Positions 54,682 to 63,922 of a stretch of DNA of 64,000 nt are shown here, piece by piece. A program made the position numbers and the translations under genes. How positions within the stretch are numbered: position 1 is the stretch's first letter; each line of letters begins with the position of its first letter. The stretch is taken from assembly GCF_019266065.1 (NCBI RefSeq), contig NZ_LPNR01000112.1, forward strand, positions 310,001-374,000. Direction: 5' to 3'. The stretch is from Nocardia sp. MH4 (GTDB lineage Bacteria > Actinomycetota > Actinomycetes > Mycobacteriales > Mycobacteriaceae). The notes below the pieces were generated by a model. That model was given only the letters and a program-made list of their open reading frames with translations. It did no database searches and was not told the DNA's origin.

Positions 54682-55320
54682 TCACGGCGCGTCGCCGTAG
54701 ACCACCAACCAGATGGCTCGCCCGAGCGCCGTGGCCAGCTCCCCGTCATCGACCCCGATGTCACCGGAGCAGGCCACGGCCATCGTGCGCTCGACCATCG
54801 AGGTCAAGATCAACGCGGTGGCCCGCGGATCGAGCCGCGCGCTGACCCGGCCCGCCGCACGATCCGCCGCCAGACGCGCCGCCACCAGCTCGGTGAACGC
54901 GGCGACCCGCGCCCGCCAGAACGCACCCACCTCGCGGTCGTAAGCGGCGACCTCGCTCAAAGCCAACAGCAGATAGCGGTGCGCGCGGACACCGTCGATC
55001 ATCGCCGCGGCTGCCACCACCACACCGGCCTGCCGATCGGTGTGCTCGGCACTCCACCACCGCTCCGCCGCCGCGAACAAATCGGCGGTCGCCAACTCGC
55101 CCAGCCGGACCAACAGCCTGCTCTTGTCCGGAAAATACCGGTAGAACGTCGATCTGGCCGACCCGGACGCCGCGGCGATCCGCTGCACGGCCAGCTCGGT
55201 GAACGGCGTGCCGTCGGCCAGCAGATCCTCCACCGCGCGTAACACCCGCGGCTCGAACTCGGTCCGCCGATCGTCGGACGGTTTGCGGGCCGATCGCGGG
55301 ACACGGGTCAGCGAGGGCAT
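54682..55320 (-). CDS. TetR family transcriptional regulator
   Basis: 212 residues from ATG 55320, following GAGGAGCCGCCG. HTH: FEPRVLRAVEDLLADGTPFTELAVQRIAAASGSARSTFYRYFPDK, recognition helix ARSTFYRYF. C-terminal part (AAAMIDGVRAHRYLLLALSEVAAYD) is typical of this group. The frame to 55407 adds a leader without support. It is divergent from the FAD oxidoreductase gene, whose promoter contains a perfect 10-base dyad; that dyad is probably its operator. Confidence 0.92.
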   Translation of the reverse strand: MPSLTRVPRSARKPSDDRRTEFEPRVLRAVEDLLADGTPFTELAVQRIAAASGSARSTFYRYFPDKSRLLVRLGELATADLFAAAERWWSAEHTDRQAGVVVAAAAMIDGVRAHRYLLLALSEVAAYDREVGAFWRARVAAFTELVAARLAADRAAGRVSARLDPRATALILTSMVERTMAVACSGDIGVDDGELATALGRAIWLVVYGDAP

Positions 55321-55445
55321 CGGCGGCTCCTCGACTGCTCGGCCGCGAGCGCACATGCGTCGACCATGCGCCCATTGTGCTCCTCCACTCCGCCCAGGGA
55401 TCGGCAACGGGCGAGCGGGCGCGAATCCGTTGCGTCCGTGTGCTG

Positions 55446-55498
55446 TTGACAGTGGTCGCCGCCGACCGGATCATCGTCTCGGACACACTGTCCGAGAC
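55446..55498 (+). promoter_or_regulatory. Sigma70-type promoter with overlapping perfect dyad operator
   Basis: TTGACA (55446-55451) and GATCAT (55469-55474) are spaced by 17 bases, a good -35/-10 pair. GTCTCGGACA (55476-55485) and TGTCCGAGAC (55489-55498) are exact inverted copies with three bases between, covering the likely start of transcription. A repressor bound there would block the promoter. The FAD oxidoreductase gene follows. Confidence 0.85.
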
Positions 55499-55519
55499 TC
55501 GATGACCGAGGCGGTACCC

Positions 55520-56938
55520 ATGCTCGATTCCCCCGTCACCTCGGCCGAGTCGGCCGACGTCGTCATCGTCGGCGCGCGCTGCGCCGGCTCGGCGACCGCA
55601 GTGACGTTGGCGCGAGCCGGCCGCAGAGTCGTCGTCCTGGATTCCGCCGCCCTGCCCTCGGACACCCTGTCCACCCACCTGCTCTGGCCCGCCGGGCTGG
55701 CCGAGCTCCAGCGACTGGGCGTACTCACCGAAGTCGAGGCACTCGGCGCCCCGCGACTGACCCAGGCCTACGCCGAAGGCGCCGGATACGGCATCACCTC
55801 CACCTTCCCCACCGTCGACGGTATCGACTACGCCATGTGCGTGCGCCGCACCGGCCTCGACGGCGTCCTCGTCCGCGCCGCCGTCGCCGCGGGCGCCGAC
55901 GTCCGCCAGCGCTGCCGGGTCACCTCGGTGATCTGGGCCGACAATCGCTGCGCCGGCGTCCGATACACCGACCGCTCCGGCGCCGTCGTCGAGATCCGCG
56001 CCGCCCTGGTCGTCGGCGCCGACGGCAGACACAGCACCATCGCCCGCGCCGTCGGCGCCGACGACCCGTTCCTCACCGTCCCCAGCGGACGCGACTGCTA
56101 CTACGCCTACTGGCGCGACACCGACGACACCCCGCGAGACACCGCCGCGCAATGGCGCGCCGGCGCCGATCTCGGCACCGCCTTCCCCTGCGACGACGGC
56201 CTGATCCTGAGCCTGGTCCAACCACCCGCCACCCGCGAACGCTCCGGCCCCGGCGAAGCCGAACGCCGCTACACCGAAGCCGTCGAACGCATTCCCGCCC
56301 TCGCGGCCCGGCTCAACGGCTGCCACCGCGTCGGACGCGTACGCACCGCCACCGGCATCTCCTCCTACTTCCGCCGATCCACCGGCCCCGGCTGGGCACT
56401 GCCCGGCGACGCCGGGCACTTCAAAGACCCGGTGACCGCCCAGGGCATCCGCGACGCCCTGCACTACGGCCGACTACTCGCCGAAACCGTCGCCGACACC
56501 CTCGACAACCCCGCCACCCTCGACCGCGCCCTCCGCGACTGGGAACGCCGCCGCATCATCGAATGCCGCGCCATCTTCCACTGGACCAACCGGCTGGCGC
56601 GCGGAGAAGCCATGCGCCCCTTGGAGACCGAGCTCTACCGCCGCGCCACCGACGACCCCGAACTGGCCCGGATCACCACCGGCATCTTCTCCCGCACCCG
56701 GCCACCGGCGGACCTGCACACTCCCGTCCTGGCGCTGCGGCTGGTCGCCGGCGCGCTGCGCCATCAGCGCAACATACCGGCCGTCCTCGCCGACCTCGCC
56801 CGCGAAATCCGGGTGGCGGCACGCAACGCCCTGATCACCCGAACCACGCTGCGCGGCACCCCCTCCCGGTCGACACCGCCCCCGGCTCCCAGCACACCGT
56901 TGCTGACGGCGGCCCACGGCGAGTCCCGCCCCGACTGA
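55520..56938 (+). CDS. FAD-dependent oxidoreductase (aromatic-ring-hydroxylase/geranylgeranyl-reductase-like)
   Basis: About 472 residues from ATG 55520, which follows GAGGCGG; ATG 55502, next to the dyad, is an alternative. VVIVGARCAGSATAVTLARAGRRVVVLD is a Rossmann FAD start (G-A-R-C-A-G in place of G-x-G-x-x-G), LVVGADGRHSTIARAVGA the DG motif and WALPGDAGHFKDPVTAQGIRDAL the GD motif, in order. No NADPH-specific domain beyond this. The sequence fits class A monooxygenases or related dehydrogenases; substrate unknown. It sits alone, controlled by the upstream dyad and the divergent TetR, and converges with the CAR gene. Confidence 0.9.
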   Translation: MLDSPVTSAESADVVIVGARCAGSATAVTLARAGRRVVVLDSAALPSDTLSTHLLWPAGLAELQRLGVLTEVEALGAPRLTQAYAEGAGYGITSTFPTVDGIDYAMCVRRTGLDGVLVRAAVAAGADVRQRCRVTSVIWADNRCAGVRYTDRSGAVVEIRAALVVGADGRHSTIARAVGADDPFLTVPSGRDCYYAYWRDTDDTPRDTAAQWRAGADLGTAFPCDDGLILSLVQPPATRERSGPGEAERRYTEAVERIPALAARLNGCHRVGRVRTATGISSYFRRSTGPGWALPGDAGHFKDPVTAQGIRDALHYGRLLAETVADTLDNPATLDRALRDWERRRIIECRAIFHWTNRLARGEAMRPLETELYRRATDDPELARITTGIFSRTRPPADLHTPVLALRLVAGALRHQRNIPAVLADLAREIRVAARNALITRTTLRGTPSRSTPPPAPSTPLLTAAHGESRPD

Positions 56939-56952
56939 CCACGGGCCGCCGG

Positions 56953-59900
56953 CTACTCCTCCCCCGGCCCATCCAGCAGATCGAGGCCGACCAGATCACT
57001 GACGTACTTGCCGATCAGCGCGCGACCCAGATGCGGGATATCCCGCTCGGTGCCGATCCCCGCCGCGCGCACCGCCGCCCGGAACCCGTCCGCGGGCAGC
57101 GCCGACCCGGGCAGCGGGCGCCCAGGACGACGGTGCGCCTGCAACAACGGCAACAACGTGTGCTTGCGCTGCCCCTCCGGCAACGCGCGCAGCGCGGTCT
57201 CGAAGCGCGCGAACCAGTCCGCGTAGTCCTCGATCCGATCGATCCGATGCCCCGCCTCGATCAGCCAATCGACGAAACTGTCGAGCGAGATGCCGTCGTC
57301 GTGCGGATTGACGACGTCGTAGGTCCGATACCCCGCGACCGCCCCCGCACCCAGCGCAGTGACCGCCGCCGCGACGAAATCGGCGGGCAGCCCGTCGTAG
57401 TGCGCGCGCTGCCGCCGCCCCTGAGCGTCGGTCAGATAGAACGACACCGGCGCGAGACCGGTCACCAGCACGCTCAACAGCAGCCGGGTGAACACGTCGG
57501 GCACATTGAGCTGACCGCGATAGGTGCTGTGCGCCAGAATCATGTCCGACCGGAACACCGCCACCGGCAGCCCGAACCGATCCGACGCCTCCCGCAACAA
57601 CACCTCACCCGCCCACTTGCTGTTGCCGTACCCATTGGCATAGCTCGAGTCCAGCCGCCGGACCGGACTCATCACCCGCACATCACCGTCCTCGGCGAAG
57701 GACTCCCCCTGCGCCGCCACCGCCACGGTCGACAGATAACTCACCGGCTTCCGGGTCGCCGTCAACGCCAGCCGGATCACCTCCGCCGTACCGACCACAT
57801 TCGGGCCGAACAACTGCCCATACGGCAGTACATGATTCACCAGCGCCGCCGAGTGCACGATCAGCTCCACCTCCTCGGCAAGACGCTGCCATGTCGAGGC
57901 GGACAGACCGAGATTCGGTTCACCGATATCCCCCGCCAGCACCTCGAGCGCATCGTCGGCGAGCGCGCGGAAATGCTCGCGCAGCACCGGATCGGTGTCG
58001 AACGCGGCGTCCAGGCGCGCGCGAGCGGCGGCCGCGTCACCACCGCGCACCACACAGATCACCCGGCCACCCCGCGGGGCCAGCCGTTCCAGCCAGGTCA
58101 GCAGGAGAAACCGGCCCAGGTAGCCGTTCGCGCCGGTGATCAGGACCGTAGACGGCGAGACCGCGGCGGGCGGCAGCTGCGGGGCCCGATCCAGCGTCGC
58201 CGCGTCCAGGAACTCCGCCAACCTCAGATCGGACGCCCGGATCTCGGTCGCCCCGGCACCGTGCACCGTCTCGGCATCGATCCTGCGGGCACCGAGCGCA
58301 CGCTCCCGACCGACATAGTCCGCGATCCGGGCCAGATCACTGTCCGGCCCGAGCAACACGTTCACCGGCACCTCGACCTCGAGCAGTTCCCGCAGCAACG
58401 TCGAATACGACAGCGCCGCCAGCGAATCCCCACCCAGATCACCGAACCGTGCCTCGGGCCGCAACTGCGCGGCCGAGCACCCCAGCACCGCCCGCGCCGC
58501 CCCGGCCACCGTGTCGAACACCGGCAGACCGGGCGCGTCCCGGCGCAACCGCCGCAACTGCGCCTCCTGGTCGCGCGCGACATCGTCGTACAGCGCTTCC
58601 AGCCGCTCCCCGTACCGCTGCTTCAGCTTGGGCCGCAACAACTTCCCGACCCCCGACAGCAGGCCGTCGGCGATCGAGAACGGCTCGGTCTCGATCAGGA
58701 AGTCGCGCGGGATCTCGTACGGCTCCAGTTCGGCCGCCACCGCCACCCGATGCAACGACGCACTCACCGCCGCCCGCACGTCCCCGGCGGGCCCGGCCAG
58801 GGCCGCCTCCGTCGGCACCACCACCGCGAGCAGATACGCCCGCTCGCTACTGCCGTACACGAAGATCTGACGCACCAGATCCGCCCCCGCGAACACCGCC
58901 TCCAGCCGCGACACCGTCACGAACTCGCCCTGCGACAGCTTCAGCACATTGTTGCGGCGATCCACATACGCCAGCCGGTCCGGCGCCAGCTCGGCGACCA
59001 CATCACCGGTGCGGCAGAAACCGTCCTCGTCGAACACCTCCGCGGTGACATCAGGGCGCCGGTAGTAGCCCGAGATCATCGTGGTCGTCTTGAGCAGCAG
59101 CTCACCCCGCGGATACGGCTTGTCGGTAGCGAAATAGCCGAGCTCCGGCACATCGACCAGCTTGTAGTCCAGCACCGGCGGGCGCATCACCTTCGTATCG
59201 AAGATGACACCGCCCCCGGTCTCGGTCGACCCGTAGCCGTCGTGCAACCGCAACCGCAACACCGACTCCACGAACTCCCGCAGATCCGGCGCGATCGGCG
59301 CGCTCCCACACAGCACCGTCATCAACCGGCCACCCAGGAACTGTTCCCGCAGTTCGGTACGCACCTCCTCGGCCAGCGCCGCCGCGTCGACGCCCGGCCC
59401 CGACCGCCGATCCACCTCCTGCCGGAAACGCTGCAGAATCATGTCGCACACTCGCGGCACCAGGAAGATCTCCGTCGGCCGCACCAGCGCGATGTCCTCG
59501 AACAGCGTCGACATATCCGGCGCCGCCGCGAAATACGCGGTCCCGCCGCGCGCGAGCACACCGGTCAAGGTCAACCGCGCCGCGATATGGCTCATCGGCA
59601 GGAAGTTCACATTCAGCACCGCCACCGGACGGGCAGGCTGCCAGCCCGCCGCCACCAGGCGATGGGTGTACATCGCACCCTTCGGCGTGCCCGTGCTGCC
59701 CGAGGTGTAGATCAACATCGCCAGCGGATCCTCGCCCGGGGCAGGCACCGTCAGCGGCGCGGGATCGGCGCGACGACCGCGGGCGATCGCCTCGTCGATC
59801 GTGTGCAGCGCGACCGTCGACCCCGCCGCGGTCAGCCGGGCGCGGGCGGCGGCCAGTGCGTCGCGGTGATCGTCGTCGTCCGCGTGATGATCGAACACCA

Positions 59901-60453
59901 GCAGCGAGTCCGGCGCCGTGCCCGCCAGCACCGTCTCGACCGCCGCCGCCAGATGCGCGGTGTCGACGGCGAAGACCCGCGGCTCGGTCTCGTCCAGGAT
60001 CGAACGCAGTTGCGTCAGACCGGCTCCCGACTGCAACGGCACCGCGACCCCACCCAGATGGATCGTCGCCAGATCCAGCACCGTGTAGTCGGCACCGGTG
60101 AACCCGAGCGTCGCGACGAAATCCCCCGCCCCGACACCCGCGCCGTGCCACGCGGCGGCCAGCGCGCGAGCCCGCTCCCACACCACGCCGTAGGTCACCA
60201 GCTCGAATTCCGGCAGCAGACGGCGCGTCACGCGGCCGCCGTCGACGACCGGTTCGGTGCGACGGACACCCAGGGCTGGCCGATCCGAGTACGCGGTCAT
60301 CACCGTCGAGACGATGTGTGCCAGAGGCAATCCCGGCGTCGTGACCGTCGCATGGACGTCCTCGAGCGGCGTCGCCGCCCGGATCTGCTCGTCCTCGGCG
60401 TAGAGCGCCCGGATGCGCTCCGCCAGCCGGCCCGCGTCCAGCTCGACCGTCAT
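56953..60453 (-). CDS. car: Carboxylic acid reductase
   Basis: 1166 residues from ATG 60453. Reduces a carboxylic acid to the aldehyde with ATP and NADPH. Domains in order: adenylation (LIYTSGSTGTPKGAMYTHRL; DGYGSTETGG; WGxxx region; YVDRRNNVLKLSQGEFV) to about 640; carrier with Ser677 in FGDLGGDSLAALSYS, to be phosphopantetheinylated; reductase from about 765 with VLITGANGYLGRFLLLTW and Tyr942/Lys946 in YGNSKWAGEVLL. The length and order match the enzyme of Nocardia iowensis (about 1174 residues). Phosphopantetheine transferase is needed and is not encoded in the window. The ATG overlaps the stop of the carboxylesterase gene, so the pair is coupled. Confidence 0.96.
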   Translation of the reverse strand: MTVELDAGRLAERIRALYAEDEQIRAATPLEDVHATVTTPGLPLAHIVSTVMTAYSDRPALGVRRTEPVVDGGRVTRRLLPEFELVTYGVVWERARALAAAWHGAGVGAGDFVATLGFTGADYTVLDLATIHLGGVAVPLQSGAGLTQLRSILDETEPRVFAVDTAHLAAAVETVLAGTAPDSLLVFDHHADDDDHRDALAAARARLTAAGSTVALHTIDEAIARGRRADPAPLTVPAPGEDPLAMLIYTSGSTGTPKGAMYTHRLVAAGWQPARPVAVLNVNFLPMSHIAARLTLTGVLARGGTAYFAAAPDMSTLFEDIALVRPTEIFLVPRVCDMILQRFRQEVDRRSGPGVDAAALAEEVRTELREQFLGGRLMTVLCGSAPIAPDLREFVESVLRLRLHDGYGSTETGGGVIFDTKVMRPPVLDYKLVDVPELGYFATDKPYPRGELLLKTTTMISGYYRRPDVTAEVFDEDGFCRTGDVVAELAPDRLAYVDRRNNVLKLSQGEFVTVSRLEAVFAGADLVRQIFVYGSSERAYLLAVVVPTEAALAGPAGDVRAAVSASLHRVAVAAELEPYEIPRDFLIETEPFSIADGLLSGVGKLLRPKLKQRYGERLEALYDDVARDQEAQLRRLRRDAPGLPVFDTVAGAARAVLGCSAAQLRPEARFGDLGGDSLAALSYSTLLRELLEVEVPVNVLLGPDSDLARIADYVGRERALGARRIDAETVHGAGATEIRASDLRLAEFLDAATLDRAPQLPPAAVSPSTVLITGANGYLGRFLLLTWLERLAPRGGRVICVVRGGDAAAARARLDAAFDTDPVLREHFRALADDALEVLAGDIGEPNLGLSASTWQRLAEEVELIVHSAALVNHVLPYGQLFGPNVVGTAEVIRLALTATRKPVSYLSTVAVAAQGESFAEDGDVRVMSPVRRLDSSYANGYGNSKWAGEVLLREASDRFGLPVAVFRSDMILAHSTYRGQLNVPDVFTRLLLSVLVTGLAPVSFYLTDAQGRRQRAHYDGLPADFVAAAVTALGAGAVAGYRTYDVVNPHDDGISLDSFVDWLIEAGHRIDRIEDYADWFARFETALRALPEGQRKHTLLPLLQAHRRPGRPLPGSALPADGFRAAVRAAGIGTERDIPHLGRALIGKYVSDLVGLDLLDGPGEE

Positions 60454-61976
60454 GCCCCGTTCCGATCGACCGGACCACCCAGCGCGGAGATCCGGACGTC
60501 GCACCAGGCTTCCCGCCGCGCCGCCTCGGGATCGATCAGCACCCGGGGCGGATGGTCGATGATGCAGGTCGCCCTGCGCTCGGCCGTGTACGGCGACCAC
60601 GCGGGCAGCGGCGCGCCGGTCCGGGCGAAAGTCAGCCAGTTGTCCTGCATATGATCCTGCACCGCGAGAAAGGCCCGCCGACCGCCCGCGGCCGTCATCG
60701 CCCGGCCGACCGGACTGTCGACCCAGCCGAACACCGGCACCAGATCCAGCGCGTGCGTCGCACCGAACCCGGCCAGGCGCACCGCCCGGGGCGCGTAGTC
60801 GAACCGGTAGGCGTAGGTCGGCGCATACCGGCTGTGACCTTCCAGTACGGCCAGGGTCGGTCGCAGGAACATGAAGTCACCGCCGATCCGCACCGCGGTC
60901 CGCGCGGCCGGGTACCCGGGGTAACTGCGGACCACTCGCTGCTCCGCACCTGGAGCGCAGCGTCCGAACGTGGACGTGAGCTGGGCGGGCGTGTGCGGCA
61001 CCGACTTCATGAACCGCTGGAACAACGTCGCCTCGTCGCGATTGGTGCCGATGATCAGCGGCACGCGATGCGCACGACCCGCCGCGATCGCATCGATCGG
61101 CGCCTCCGGCAGGAACTTCCCGTCGACCACCGGGCTGTAGGGAAAACTGCCCGGACGTTCCCGCAGGGTCCGGTACAGCGCGCGATCGGCCGCCCGGCAC
61201 AGCTCACTCGCCGGCGCCGTCGCCAGCACCGAGGCCGCGTCGGCGGGATCGGCGCCCAGCCGTTCCAGGCAGCTGCGCGCGAACTCGCGCGCTTCGGCAG
61301 GCTCGGATGTCCAATCCGCCGGCGCGCTCTGCGCGATCGCCCGATGGAACAAGCCCGCCGCGGCGGGTGTCGCCAGCAGCGAGATCACCGCATGCGCACC
61401 CGCCGACTCCCCGAAGATGGTCACGTTTGCGGGGTCGCCACCGAACGCGGCGATATTGCGCCGCACCCAGTCGAGCGCGGCGACCTGATCCCGCAGACCC
61501 AGGTTCGACTCGAAAGGCCTTTCCGGCGTGGAGAACTCGCTGAAATCGACATAGCCCATCGCGCCGAGCCGGTACGTCACCGACACCACGACCACATCGC
61601 CGCGCACCGCCAACCGTGCACCCGAGTACATGCTGGCCGCGCCGATCACATACCCGCCGCCGTGGATGAACACCATCACCGGCCGCGGACTCTCCGACGG
61701 CGTCAGCGGGGCGGTCACATTCAGGGTCAGACAGTCCTCCCCCGTCGGCTGCCACGTGCGGGCCCCGGTGCGAGCACCGTTGGGGTGCTGCATGGCCGCG
61801 AACCCGTACTCGGTCGCCGAGCGCACCCCCGTCCAGGGTTGCACGGGTTGGGGGGCGCGGAACCGTAGTTCTCCGACGGGCGCGGCCGCATAGGGAAGGG
61901 CTCGCCAGCTGACAACTCGACGGCCCGCACGACCGCGCACGACTCCGTCGGCGGTCACGATCTCTGTGGACACCAT
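60450..61976 (-). CDS. Type-B carboxylesterase
   Basis: 508 residues from ATG 61976, no signal peptide. Motifs of the para-nitrobenzyl esterase group: RALPYAAAPVGELRFRAPQP, EDCLTLNVTAP, VMVFIHGGGYVIGAAS (oxyanion), NLGLRDQVAALDWVRRNIAAFGGDPANVTIFGESAGA (Ser in GESAG), and THALDLVPVFGW with the catalytic His. It is upstream of and coupled to the carboxylic acid reductase gene. An ester could thus be hydrolysed and the acid at once reduced to aldehyde; this is inference. The gene diverges from the uracil-DNA glycosylase gene. Confidence 0.93.
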   Translation of the reverse strand: MVSTEIVTADGVVRGRAGRRVVSWRALPYAAAPVGELRFRAPQPVQPWTGVRSATEYGFAAMQHPNGARTGARTWQPTGEDCLTLNVTAPLTPSESPRPVMVFIHGGGYVIGAASMYSGARLAVRGDVVVVSVTYRLGAMGYVDFSEFSTPERPFESNLGLRDQVAALDWVRRNIAAFGGDPANVTIFGESAGAHAVISLLATPAAAGLFHRAIAQSAPADWTSEPAEAREFARSCLERLGADPADAASVLATAPASELCRAADRALYRTLRERPGSFPYSPVVDGKFLPEAPIDAIAAGRAHRVPLIIGTNRDEATLFQRFMKSVPHTPAQLTSTFGRCAPGAEQRVVRSYPGYPAARTAVRIGGDFMFLRPTLAVLEGHSRYAPTYAYRFDYAPRAVRLAGFGATHALDLVPVFGWVDSPVGRAMTAAGGRRAFLAVQDHMQDNWLTFARTGAPLPAWSPYTAERRATCIIDHPPRVLIDPEAARREAWCDVRISALGGPVDRNGA

Positions 61977-62056
61977 GCGCCCCACAGTACGTGGTACCAG
62001 CGGTACCGCGCAGGTGGTTCGGCCGTCTGCCGAACCCCGCCGACTAGACTGGGCCG

Positions 62057-62830
62057 ATGGCCGGCGACGCCCCGGAAACCGCACCGCTCGCGGCAGAAGA
62101 TGCCCGGAGCGTCGCCGACCTCGACAGCCTGATCTGCACCTGCCGCGCCTGCCCCCGCCTCGTCGCCTGGCGCGAGGAAGTGGCCCGCGTCAAACGCGCC
62201 GCCTACCGCGACGAGGACTACTGGGCCCGCCCCGTCCCCGGCTTCGGCCCCGACGACGCCGAGATCCTCGTCGTCGGCCTGGCGCCTGCCGCCAACGGCG
62301 GCAACCGCACCGGCCGCATGTTCACCGGCGACCGCAGCGGCGACGTTCTCTTCGCCGCGCTGCACGCCGTCGGCCTGGCGACCGGTGCGCAGCCGGTCAG
62401 CGTGGACGACGGCATCGAACTCCTGAACACGCGCTTGACCGCACCCGTGCACTGCGCACCCCCGGAGAACAAGCCGACCAGCGAGGAACGCCACCGGTGC
62501 GCCCCCTTCCTCAGCAGAGAACTGGAACTGCTCGCGCCGACGGTGAAAGTCATCGTCGTCCTGGGCGCCTTCGGCTGGCAGGCGCTGTTCACCGTGCTCA
62601 CCGGCGGCGGCTGGACCGTCCCCCGCCCACGACCACGCTTCGACCACGGCGCCGAAGTCACCCTCGCCCATCCGGACGGCCGCACGATCACCATCCTCGG
62701 CTGCTACCACGTCAGCCCGCACAACACCTTCACCGGCCGACTCACCCCGGCCATGATCGAAGACGTCTTCCGCACCGCCCAGTTGATCGCCGAGTCCGGA
62801 CCCACTGCTGACCAACCCCTCCTGTCCTGA
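62057..62830 (+). CDS. Uracil-DNA glycosylase, family 5 (UdgB)
   Basis: 257 residues from ATG 62057. The iron-sulfur Cys of the thermophile-type UDGs are CTCRACPRL at the start and further Cys in APVHCAPPENKP and RHRCAPFLS. Catalytic motifs: VGLAPAANGGNRTGRMFTGDRSG (as GLAPAANGGNRTGRMFTGD) and CYHVSPHNTFTGRLTP. Motif A without the polar Asp/Asn in the first position is that of family 5, which removes uracil and also hypoxanthine. It repairs deaminated cytosine, important in a high-GC genome. Divergent from the carboxylesterase gene, with GGTACC repeated at about 61993 and 62002 between the two. Confidence 0.94.
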   Translation: MAGDAPETAPLAAEDARSVADLDSLICTCRACPRLVAWREEVARVKRAAYRDEDYWARPVPGFGPDDAEILVVGLAPAANGGNRTGRMFTGDRSGDVLFAALHAVGLATGAQPVSVDDGIELLNTRLTAPVHCAPPENKPTSEERHRCAPFLSRELELLAPTVKVIVVLGAFGWQALFTVLTGGGWTVPRPRPRFDHGAEVTLAHPDGRTITILGCYHVSPHNTFTGRLTPAMIEDVFRTAQLIAESGPTADQPLLS

Positions 62831-63085
62831 GCTTCTTTTGAAAGGGTGGGTGACGCGGTCGGGCAAGGTATCCGACAGGGATGACATTCATTCTTAGATG
62901 CGCATATCTACGTCTCCTAATGTTCGAGATGAGTTCAGGGAAGCAGGCCAAGACCCGGATCCGGGCGATCGTTCCCGAGCGCGCCGCCGACACTCCCCTC
63001 GCCTGCCGTCGGTGGCTCGCACTCGCTCCGCTCCCCCACCGTCTTGTCGACTCACCGGCGACCCCTCCCCCGCCCCCGCATTCGG
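62831..63085. other. AT-richer intergenic region with a small dyad
   Basis: Between the UDG stop and the stop of the hypothetical gene there are 255 bases with no credible gene. Within it, 62880-62940 is much less GC-rich than the rest and holds TAGAT-N6-ATCTA (62895-62910). No terminator hairpin is obvious. It may contain a promoter or RNA element, or be neutral. Confidence 0.35.
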
Positions 63086-63817
63086 TCAACCGCGATCGAG
63101 CACCGCATGGATCTCCGAGAGAAGCTCCAGAGTGTTCGGATCGTCCGCGCGCTCGAAGGCCGCGACAACGGCACCGAGCGCCGCACCACCGTTGAGCCAG
63201 TCGACCAGCTCGCCGTAATCCCCCGACCCCTTGTCCCAGTAGGCATTCGAGGGAACCGTGACATCACCTTTCCTCCGGCAGTGCTGCGAGACGAATTCGT
63301 GCAGCCGCTGCACCCCCGCATGGCCCGCAAGTTCACCCCACTCGATCAACCGAGCCGCGACAGTGCCCTGTGCCGACCCGAGCGCACACAGCACAGTGCC
63401 GATCGACACCTCCGGCCTGCCATCGGTGAACTGGTCCCGCCACAGCGCATCCATCACCGCGGTGATCGCTTCCGCTTCCGGCCAGCTCTGCCAGCCCGCT
63501 CGGCCCAATTTCCCGTAGACCACCTCCAGGTCCGGCATCGCCGCGTCGTGCGTATGCGAGAGCTGCAGGATTCTCCCTGCCAGGTACCGAAAGTCCGTCG
63601 CCGAGCCCACCGTCGTCAGAGCGCGGTAGGTGTAGGCGCCCAGATCCGATCCCGTCAGGTCACGGCGCCGACGACGCAGCAGGATCGCGTAGTCGCCGGA
63701 ATGACGGCAGCACGGACACGCCGCGATCGACGCGGGCGCAGGTACCCGGGCGAACGCCTCGTCGAGGGCCGACAACGCGGTGGCCGGCGACTGTGCCTCG
63801 TTTTCCCCGTCGATCAC
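63086..63817 (-). CDS. Hypothetical protein
   Basis: About 243 residues from GTG 63817; the frame goes back to GTG 63871, but a terminator hairpin occupies 63871-63914, so the shorter start is preferred. The N-terminal part contains IAACPCCRHSGDYAILLRR, a C-x-C-C cluster that might bind zinc, and then a helical body: FRYLAGRILQLSHTHDAAMPD, VVYGKLGRAGWQSWPEAEAITAVMDALW and LHEFVSQHCRRKGDVTVPSNAYW. I do not recognise a family. It is downstream of the partial gene at the right edge. Confidence 0.6.
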   Translation of the reverse strand: MIDGENEAQSPATALSALDEAFARVPAPASIAACPCCRHSGDYAILLRRRRRDLTGSDLGAYTYRALTTVGSATDFRYLAGRILQLSHTHDAAMPDLEVVYGKLGRAGWQSWPEAEAITAVMDALWRDQFTDGRPEVSIGTVLCALGSAQGTVAARLIEWGELAGHAGVQRLHEFVSQHCRRKGDVTVPSNAYWDKGSGDYGELVDWLNGGAALGAVVAAFERADDPNTLELLSEIHAVLDRG

Positions 63818-63870
63818 CGCGACGACGTTACGTCGGGCACACGCAGTTTCGCACGAGGAATTCGAAGCCA

Positions 63871-63914
63871 CTCCGGCTGCCGCCCCTCCGTCGGCGAGAT
63901 GCGGGCAGCCGGAG
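63871..63914 (-). terminator. Hairpin terminator after the partial gene at the right edge
   Basis: CTCCGGCTGCC (63871-63881) and GGCAGCCGGAG (63904-63914) are exact complements with a 22-base loop. It begins nine bases after the stop of the partial minus-strand gene and should end that transcript. Confidence 0.65.
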
Positions 63915-63922
63915 CAACGAAG

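Noticed and set aside
55837..60654. A 1605-codon open frame on the plus strand, the longest in the window
   Set aside because: It runs antisense to the carboxylic acid reductase and over the end of the FAD oxidoreductase gene. Its product is a Pro/Arg/His-rich low-complexity string without domains; it is a product of the high GC third-position bias.
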